A DNA stretch of 64,000 bases from Bacteroidia bacterium (GTDB lineage Bacteria > Bacteroidota > Bacteroidia > Bacteroidales > Azobacteroidaceae). The first letter of the stretch is position 1; each line of letters begins with the position of its first letter. The notes beneath the pieces are model-generated. The model ran no database searches and had not been told where the DNA came from. It saw only the letters and a program-made list of their open reading frames with translations. The stretch lies in assembly GCA_025999935.1 (NCBI GenBank), contig BNXY01000002.1, positions 1 to 64,000 on the forward strand, read 5' to 3'. Below are positions 57,967-64,000 of the stretch, piece by piece. A program made the position numbers and the translations under genes.

Positions 57967-58740
57967 TTAAAATTCCCAATATTCCGCCAAATTTATATTC
58001 TGTTCCTTTAACAAATTGACAATGTAATATTTATGTTCAAATCCCATAAATACGACGATAGTTTTGTTCTCAAATTCTTTTGAATATTTGACAATATTTT
58101 CAGCCATTACTTCATTTCGTTTCACCCAAAAATCCTTTTGTAATTGAGCAAATGGAATCCATTTATTTAATTCTTCTGTATCTTGTGTGATAGAAATTAT
58201 CAAATCATAAATTGTTTTGTATTTTAATTCTGTAAATTTTTGGTTTAAGTCAGAGTTGACTTCTTTTAATGAATTATATTTCACTTGGTTATATAACTCT
58301 ACTGTTGAAATAAATAGATTAAAATAATTTTCGCTTGTTTTTGATAGTTTGTTTGCAGAATGGAGAGAAAGTATATGATTGAGAGATTCACGTTCGTTAA
58401 AAAAATACTTTTCTTTTTTGTAAAACTCATTTCGTCCACTTATGTCATAAGGTCGTAAAGCGATTTTATACTTTTGCTGATAGCGGTAACTCGCCATGGT
58501 TTGATTTTCCGATAAAAAGTCAGGGTCTTTATCAAAATCAAAGTTAAAATCTTTTGTAAAAAACGAACTGTCCAATTCTATTAGGATTAAGTCCGGTTTT
58601 ATTTTTTCTAATATTTGAAATAGCGTATCAGGGTTAATGAGTTTATTTTCTTCGTGAAATTCCCCAATAACACAAACCTTTGTTTGTGCATAACAAGAAA
58701 AGGTTAAAAATAATAACATTAGCGTTAATATGCTTTTCAT
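57967..58740 (-). CDS. TraB/ChaN-like secreted protein
   Basis: 257 residues with a signal peptide (about 1-18, ending SCYAQ; a lipidated Cys is possible but the box is weak). VCVIGEFHEENKLI near the start has the GxxH-type motif, DLILIELDSSFF follows, and the C-terminal part has VKRNEVMAENIVKYSKEF then IVVFMGFEHKYYIVNLL, which parallel the RNxxM and GxxH motifs of TraB/TIKI/ChaN proteins. These are putative metal-dependent hydrolases or peptidases; catalytic activity here is unproven. The gene stands between the IS630 remnant and the GH20 gene. Confidence 0.65.
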   Translation of the reverse strand: MKSILTLMLLFLTFSCYAQTKVCVIGEFHEENKLINPDTLFQILEKIKPDLILIELDSSFFTKDFNFDFDKDPDFLSENQTMASYRYQQKYKIALRPYDISGRNEFYKKEKYFFNERESLNHILSLHSANKLSKTSENYFNLFISTVELYNQVKYNSLKEVNSDLNQKFTELKYKTIYDLIISITQDTEELNKWIPFAQLQKDFWVKRNEVMAENIVKYSKEFENKTIVVFMGFEHKYYIVNLLKEQNINLAEYWEF

Positions 58741-58774
58741 TTTGTTTTTGTATTTGTTTAGTTACCATATTATT

Positions 58775-58800
58775 CCCCCGGCAATCAGGATTGCCGGGGG
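58775..58800 (-). terminator. strong hairpin after the GH20 gene
   Basis: CCCCCGGCAAT (58775-58785) pairs perfectly with ATTGCCGGGGG (58790-58800). It lies 11 bp beyond the GH20 stop (read leftward) and before the start of the TraB-like gene. The T-run is poor, so termination strength is uncertain. Confidence 0.6.
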
Positions 58801-58810
58801 TGTATCTCTT

Positions 58811-60340
58811 TTATTCATTAATGAAAGGATAGGCATTAAAGCCTTGTATTTTGAAGCGTTGTTGGTATTCGTTCAGTCTTACTTTGTAGTTGTCCCAGTT
58901 GCGCAAGTTTGCGGGTGTCCAGCCTATTTCTGCGATTCCAAGAAGTCGAGGCAATACCATATATTCTATGTCGGATAAGGTTTTAATCGTTTCTGTCCAC
59001 AGCGGCGCTTCTATACCAATTATATTTTCACGGCCAAGCCCTTCTTCCAAGAGGGTCGGTTCCCAATCGTAGCTGGTTTTTATATCGAGATACCCGGCCC
59101 AATGCAAACCTATGGGTGTGATGCTGTCGTATTGCATATCCATATACGCTTTTTTTGCCGGAGAGAATATGGCTTTTATGCCTTGTTCCGCAGCCAGTTT
59201 GGCGTTTTTTTCCCTTGCCCAGTATTGGACGATGGTTGATTTATCCAAGCTTGCATGCGCCATCTCATCCCAGCCAATCATTTTTTTACCATGAGATAGA
59301 ACAATGGCTTGCACCTTGTTTACAAAAGTGATGTAATCCTCTTCTTTCGTAGCATTTGATTCATCTCCACCTGCATGAATATATTCGCCGGGGGTAATAG
59401 CAGCTAATTCTCTAATTACGTCATCTACAAATTGATAGGTTATTTCTTTTTTGATACTGAGAGAGCTAAAACCTACCTTGATGCCGGTATATAATTCCGT
59501 CGCTTTGCCGTCGCTATTCAATTCGGCGTAAGAGGCTAAAGCCGCGTTGGTATGACCGGGCATGTCTATTTCCGGAATTACGGTAATGTACCGGGCTGCT
59601 GCATACGCTACGATGTCTTTGTATTCTTCCTGTGTGTAGAATCCGCCTTTACCGCCGTCCACTTCCGAACTTCCGCCTATCTCGGTAAGTTTCGGCCAAG
59701 ATTTTATTTCAATGCGCCAGCCTTGGTCGTCGGAAAGATGCCAATGGAAGGTATTTATTTTATAAGACGCCAACAGGTCGATGTAAACTTTCACATCTGC
59801 TACGCTAAAGAAATGGCGAGCTACATCCAGCATTCCACCGCGATAAACATATTCCGGATAGTCGAGTATTTCGCCTCCGGCAATAATCCACGATTCTTGT
59901 TGTATGCTTTTGGCTTCGATAGCAGCGGGCAGCAACTGACGAATGGTTTGTATGCCATGGAATACACCTTCGGCAGTATTTCCTTGCAACTTAATTAATT
60001 GTTTGTTGACAGACAACCGATAACCTTCCGATTTGAGTTCTTTATCATCGGTTAAGCTGAGCCAAATGCCGTTTTTCGGGTCATTCGCAGCTTGCTCTAT
60101 CGGGATGGAAAAACCGGTGGCCGGTTGGAGTAAGTCGGAAAGAAATTGTCCTACTTGCTTTAGTTCATCACTCTCGGATGTGATATAAATCACGGTCTTG
60201 TTGGTAATTTTAAACGCTTCGCCGTTGGCGGCAACAGATACCGGTTGGGGGATAAGCGCCGCTTTGGTAAGGTCGGTTTTATCGCCGCAAGCGGTTAAGC
60301 AAAAAAGGATTGCTGATAAGAAAAATAGATTTTTGTTCAT
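58811..60340 (-). CDS. beta-N-acetylhexosaminidase, GH20, lipoprotein
   Basis: 509 residues. Signal ends ILFCLTAC with Cys18. Residues about 25-150 form the GH20b accessory domain; the catalytic barrel starts at YRGGMLDVARHFF. The catalytic pair is Asp326-Glu327 in HAGGDESN, with other family positions in NTFHWHLSDDQGWRIEIK and PEIDMPGHTNAAL. It removes terminal GlcNAc or GalNAc from glycans, chitin-type oligosaccharides or peptidoglycan fragments, probably at the outer membrane. The length is a short form without C-terminal F5/8 or PA14 domains. It is alone, not in the SusC/SusD locus. Confidence 0.95.
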   Translation of the reverse strand: MNKNLFFLSAILFCLTACGDKTDLTKAALIPQPVSVAANGEAFKITNKTVIYITSESDELKQVGQFLSDLLQPATGFSIPIEQAANDPKNGIWLSLTDDKELKSEGYRLSVNKQLIKLQGNTAEGVFHGIQTIRQLLPAAIEAKSIQQESWIIAGGEILDYPEYVYRGGMLDVARHFFSVADVKVYIDLLASYKINTFHWHLSDDQGWRIEIKSWPKLTEIGGSSEVDGGKGGFYTQEEYKDIVAYAAARYITVIPEIDMPGHTNAALASYAELNSDGKATELYTGIKVGFSSLSIKKEITYQFVDDVIRELAAITPGEYIHAGGDESNATKEEDYITFVNKVQAIVLSHGKKMIGWDEMAHASLDKSTIVQYWAREKNAKLAAEQGIKAIFSPAKKAYMDMQYDSITPIGLHWAGYLDIKTSYDWEPTLLEEGLGRENIIGIEAPLWTETIKTLSDIEYMVLPRLLGIAEIGWTPANLRNWDNYKVRLNEYQQRFKIQGFNAYPFINE

Positions 60341-60417
60341 GCTAAAATAATTTGAAAATTTGAAAATGTGCCAATTTGAAAATTTTTGTTTTTGTTGACT
60401 TTATTAATTGTTTTTGT

Positions 60418-63400
60418 TCATTTATCTTCTCCGAAAATGCTTCCGTAACGATGGTATTCGTAGGCGATGCTTTGTTCTTTCAAATAATGCAGCAACTCCA
60501 AACGGCCTTCTATCAACGGTTTGTTGCTCGCAATATGCTTGCCGAGTTCCGCTGCTTTTTTGTAAATCGCATCCGACAAATCGCTTGTAACGGTACGAAT
60601 CCGTTCGTATTTGTGCATTTCGTTGATAAATGCCGGCTCGTCTTGAATGATAACCGGGATGTCGAACAACAGCGCCGCTTCTTTCTTAATAGCAGCCAAA
60701 TTTTTATTATTGCCGGAAACGCTTACAAAGATAGGTGTTTTTACCGAGATTGCCGCCCATAAAACCAATTCAATATCAGACCAACTATCATTTTCCTGTA
60801 CCCGAAATCCTACGCTTTTCAACGGCAAATAGCGGAAAGTGTTGGTTTCGCCGTAGATATGACTCACATCTACTTCTTGCGAAAATATTTTTTTCCACAC
60901 TTCATTGTAATTTTTTATTGCAAATTCTATGCGTTTACCTTCATTAGCAAGCGGTTTTTCGGTAAATGCTACAAAAGAAGAAACATAGTTCGGTCCACCG
61001 GCTTTGATGCCGCCACCGAATGCCGAGCGTTTCATTCCGCCGAACGGTTGACGGCGCACGATAGCGCCTGTAATTCCACGGTTGATATACAAGTTACCTG
61101 CCTCGATACTGTTTTTCCAAAGCGTTTGTTCTTTTTCGTTCAAACTTTGCAAACCTGCCGTTAAGCCGTATTCCGATGAATTGGCGTATTCGATTCCCTG
61201 TTTCAAATCATCTATGCAAACCACTGACAACAATGGTGCAAACAATTCATTTTTAAATGTATAACTGCTTGGTTTCACGCCCCATTTCACGGTTGGTTTG
61301 AGAATGTATTTCTTTTTATCAACAAATTCCGGAGCCACCAACCACGATTCGCCTTCTTCCGGATGTTCGATGGCGTATTGTAGTTTTTCGTTGTTATTGT
61401 CAATCATCGGGCCAACGTAATTCATCGTATCCCAAACACTTCCGGTGCGCAGACTGGTAACGGCATCTTTTAATTTCGATTTGAATGATTCATCGTTGTA
61501 GGTTTTCTTGTCCACCAACAAGAGCGAGCAAGCCGAACATTTTTGTCCTGCATTGCTGAACGCCGATGAAACCACATTCAGGATGGCATGATCCTGGTCG
61601 GCATTTGCGGTCACGATAATCGCATTTTTTCCACCGGTTTCCGCCGATAATGGCGTGCGCGGACTGTTTTCCAACAATCGGAAAGCCGTGTCGGTTCCGC
61701 CGGTCAGAATCACGTGCTTGACAGACGGATGTGCCGTCAGATAGCTCAACGAGTTGCGGTCAGCGGTACAAACCACCTGCAAGGCATCTTTCGGAACGCC
61801 GGCATCCCAGAAACATTTCGCAAATTCCCAAGCAACCGGTAAAGCCACTGTGGCCGGTTTCAGAATCACGGTATTACCGCCAGCAAGCGCTGAAGCTACG
61901 CCGCCCACCGGAATGGCCAAAGGAAAATTCCAAGGCGGAATGACTAAAATAATGCCTTTCGGTTTATAGGAAACCGTTTCCAAATCCTCAAAAGTTTTCA
62001 TGGATACCGGATAGAAACGGCAGAAGTCGATGGCTTCCGAAACTTCTACATCGCCTTCGGTAAAGGTTTTTCCGGTAATGGCCGACATACAGCCGATTAA
62101 ATCGCCGCGTTTATTGGCGAGATTTTCAGCCACTTTGTGCAGGATTTCGTTGCGTTTTTTGAGCGGTGTTTTCCGCCATTCGGACGCATCTTTTTCAGCA
62201 AGTTCGATAATTTCTTTCACTTGTTCCACAGTCGATAAATTAGCCTCGCAGAAAACAACCTCATCGTTGCGGCTGCGATCGTGATATAGTTTTTTATGTT
62301 CGGTAATCACTTCTTTATCGCCAATTTGAACCGGAACAATGAAGTTTTTTTCATTAACGGTTGTTCCCCATTTCTTCAAGATATTCAAAGCCCATTCGCG
62401 GTTTTGCGGCAAATCCAAATCGGTATCGGGTTCGTTGGCAAAAGTGTTGATGTCTTTTACCGGAACAGTTTTTTTGTTCCGGTCTTGTGTGCGGTAGGGG
62501 ATTGTATTGACCGTATCTTTCAGTTTGTATGCTTCAAGGAATTGGTTCGCCAAGAAATTCCATTGCGGACTATCTAATTTCAAAGCAAAAGAATAACTCA
62601 GGAAATTGTCTTTTCCCGTATTTTCGTCCAAACGGCGCACGAGGTAGGAAATGGCGTTCAGGAAGTGGTTGGACTTGACAACCGGGGTGTAAAGGATGAT
62701 TTGCTTTTGCAATTTCCGCATCACGCGCGGGAGGTTGTTCGCCATTCCTTCGAGCATTTCGAAAGTGACATACTCCGTTACTCCGTTTTTTTCCGCCAGC
62801 AAGTGGGCGTAAGCGATGCTGAAAAAATTGTGGGAAGCCACGCCGATACGCAAAGCTTGGGCATTTTCGGGTAATAAAGCCGTATCCAAGATGTGCAGGT
62901 AATTAGCATCGACTTCCACTTTGGACGGATAAACCGGAACCGGCCAGCCCCGCAGCGAAGAAACGATGCTTTCCATTTGCAAATTAGCGCCTTTTACCAA
63001 ACGCATTTTCAGCGGAGCGCCGCCTTCGGCAACTCGTTTTTTTGCAAATTCGAGCAAGCGTTTTTGCAATTCGGAGGCATCCGGCAGATAAGCCTGAATT
63101 ACGATTCCAGCCGTGTAATTCTTAAATTCGGGACGGCTCATTACTTCCGTAAATACTTCAAATGTCAGTTCCGCATCTTTATATTCCTCCATGTCGAGGT
63201 TGACGAATTTGGAAGATTTATTACCGTTGTGGTCGGTGTAGGGGTGGTCGATGGCTTTTTGATAAACGGCGGCCACCATATCGCAGAGTTCTTTTTTGTT
63301 TTGTTCGTAACTCAAAGCGTGGATTTGTGCATAAATACCTGATAATTTGATGGATATATAATTAATATCCGGTTCTTCCAGCGCTTCAAGATAATGTTTG

Positions 63401-63879
63401 TATCGGTTGTTGGCTTCTCCGTCGCCCAATACGACTTCGCCAAGCAGGTTGACGTTTTGTCCGATATTGCTTTTCCAACGTCCTTCGAGGTGTTTGGTCA
63501 ATTTGGGACGTTCTTCCGCAATAATGATTTTGTTCGTTTCCTGACGAAGTTTCAATTTAAAAATGGGCATTGCAATGTCCGGAAACAAAAATCCGCCTGC
63601 CAGATAAGCCCTAATCAGCAACCGGTCGAACGGCTGGAAGAAATCGGGAATCCCGTATTCCTTAATAATTTGCCGAACGCGCTTGTTCAGTTTGCCGTTG
63701 TCGCGGATTTGCGATGATTCGTCCAACATGCGCGAAAGGAATGTTTTATATTCCGGGGTTTGTACTAAGGATGCGAATTTTTTCTGTTCTCTCACTTCAT
63801 CCGGGGTTAGCTCTGAATCAGCCTTTTGCAGGAAATTCTTTGCCCATTCAATTACTTCAGTAGTGGTAATTTGTGTCAT
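60418..63879 (-). CDS. putA: bifunctional proline dehydrogenase / glutamate semialdehyde dehydrogenase
   Basis: 1153 residues. Proline dehydrogenase part (about 80-480): flavin barrel motifs around NLDMEEYKDAELTFEVF and KMRLVKGANLQMES, and YFTFEMLEG-like TYVTFEMLEGMANNLPR. Aldehyde dehydrogenase part (about 535-1010): ILVIPPWNFPLAIPVGG, HVILTGGTDTAF, Glu in LSAETGGKNA and the catalytic Cys in NAGQKCSACSLL. A C-terminal domain of about 130 residues follows. There is no N-terminal RHH DNA-binding domain, so this PutA is not a repressor. It turns proline into glutamate in two oxidation steps. A -7 box TAATTTTG lies at 63912-63905. Confidence 0.95.
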   Translation of the reverse strand: MTQITTTEVIEWAKNFLQKADSELTPDEVREQKKFASLVQTPEYKTFLSRMLDESSQIRDNGKLNKRVRQIIKEYGIPDFFQPFDRLLIRAYLAGGFLFPDIAMPIFKLKLRQETNKIIIAEERPKLTKHLEGRWKSNIGQNVNLLGEVVLGDGEANNRYKHYLEALEEPDINYISIKLSGIYAQIHALSYEQNKKELCDMVAAVYQKAIDHPYTDHNGNKSSKFVNLDMEEYKDAELTFEVFTEVMSRPEFKNYTAGIVIQAYLPDASELQKRLLEFAKKRVAEGGAPLKMRLVKGANLQMESIVSSLRGWPVPVYPSKVEVDANYLHILDTALLPENAQALRIGVASHNFFSIAYAHLLAEKNGVTEYVTFEMLEGMANNLPRVMRKLQKQIILYTPVVKSNHFLNAISYLVRRLDENTGKDNFLSYSFALKLDSPQWNFLANQFLEAYKLKDTVNTIPYRTQDRNKKTVPVKDINTFANEPDTDLDLPQNREWALNILKKWGTTVNEKNFIVPVQIGDKEVITEHKKLYHDRSRNDEVVFCEANLSTVEQVKEIIELAEKDASEWRKTPLKKRNEILHKVAENLANKRGDLIGCMSAITGKTFTEGDVEVSEAIDFCRFYPVSMKTFEDLETVSYKPKGIILVIPPWNFPLAIPVGGVASALAGGNTVILKPATVALPVAWEFAKCFWDAGVPKDALQVVCTADRNSLSYLTAHPSVKHVILTGGTDTAFRLLENSPRTPLSAETGGKNAIIVTANADQDHAILNVVSSAFSNAGQKCSACSLLLVDKKTYNDESFKSKLKDAVTSLRTGSVWDTMNYVGPMIDNNNEKLQYAIEHPEEGESWLVAPEFVDKKKYILKPTVKWGVKPSSYTFKNELFAPLLSVVCIDDLKQGIEYANSSEYGLTAGLQSLNEKEQTLWKNSIEAGNLYINRGITGAIVRRQPFGGMKRSAFGGGIKAGGPNYVSSFVAFTEKPLANEGKRIEFAIKNYNEVWKKIFSQEVDVSHIYGETNTFRYLPLKSVGFRVQENDSWSDIELVLWAAISVKTPIFVSVSGNNKNLAAIKKEAALLFDIPVIIQDEPAFINEMHKYERIRTVTSDLSDAIYKKAAELGKHIASNKPLIEGRLELLHYLKEQSIAYEYHRYGSIFGEDK

Positions 63880-63951
63880 GATATTTTTTTAAAATTTTCG
63901 AGCACAAAATTAGCAAAAAAATCATTTCTATTTGAATTTTTTGAAAAATAT

Positions 63952-63983
63952 TTTGTTTATAAAAAAAACTATTTATATATTTG
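63952..63983 (+). promoter_or_regulatory. promoter reading out of the right edge
   Basis: TTTG (63952-63955) and TATATTTG (63976-63983), 20 bp apart, fit the Bacteroidota consensus. The gene it serves lies beyond the window. Confidence 0.6.
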
Positions 63984-64000
63984 CGAAAGACGGAACGTTA

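Noticed and set aside
1-64000. tRNA, rRNA and CRISPR loci
   Set aside because: I scanned the intergenic stretches for T-arm sequences, rRNA landmarks and regular repeats and saw none; a covariance-model search would settle this.

Overview
This window looks like a chromosomal segment of a member of the Bacteroidota, most likely order Bacteroidales. The signs are a SusC/SusD pair with a one-protein hybrid two-component regulator, a GG-leader peptide of the Bacteroidales type, DUF6057, DUF4252 and YXWGXW families, and many promoters that match the phylum's -7 box TAnnTTTG, several with a -33 TTTG about 19-21 bp upstream. I cannot name a genus. I see no rRNA or tRNA gene, no CRISPR array and no intact insertion sequence.

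Layout. 1-6.1 kb: a leftward operon (SpoIIM-like, membrane protein, DUF4129, DUF4350, MoxR ATPase, DUF58; the last runs off the left edge) with a divergent RDD membrane protein. 6.2-12.4 kb: housekeeping and metabolic genes (acyltransferase, GH97 glycosidase, Nudix hydrolase, serine dehydratase, EamA transporter). 12.5-18.0 kb: leucine/isoleucine operon leuA-leuC-leuD-citramalate-synthase-like gene behind an attenuator with a 22-residue leader peptide rich in Leu and Ile codons; leuB is not present. 18.1-26.6 kb: M16 peptidase, two glycosyltransferases, a Zn/Cd P-type ATPase and a TolB-like propeller protein.

26.7-35.5 kb is an accessory zone crowded with small genes and gene debris: a truncated YhcG-like protein, ClbS-like and YjbR-like proteins, an acetyltransferase, a decayed REP-associated transposase with its flanking palindromes, GNAT fragments, RhuM, an unrecognised 432-residue protein, and a GG-leader cysteine-rich peptide gene next to a 6-bladed propeller gene and the broken front end of what looks like a C39-like secretion/maturation gene. 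A truncated MNT-type nucleotidyltransferase ends the zone.

35.6-40.2 kb: rarA, a DUF6057 membrane protein and a TolB-like lipoprotein with one CxxCH motif. 40.3-51.3 kb: AraC regulator, a hybrid sensor (HTCS), two small LTxxQ secreted proteins and a SusC/SusD outer-membrane uptake pair, with no glycoside hydrolase beside them. 51.4-54.0 kb: group II intron-like scrap, an ECF sigma factor with a likely self-recognised promoter, a small membrane protein (possible anti-sigma), DUF4252 and YXWGXW proteins. 54.2-57.3 kb: OmpR-type two-component system followed by two PepSY-like secreted proteins. 57.3-64 kb: IS630 remnant, TraB/ChaN-like protein, GH20 hexosaminidase and bifunctional PutA; a promoter at the right edge points out of the window.

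Coordinates of reading frames come from translation of the given sequence. Family names come from motif recognition without a database search, so the less familiar ones should be read as assignments by eye.
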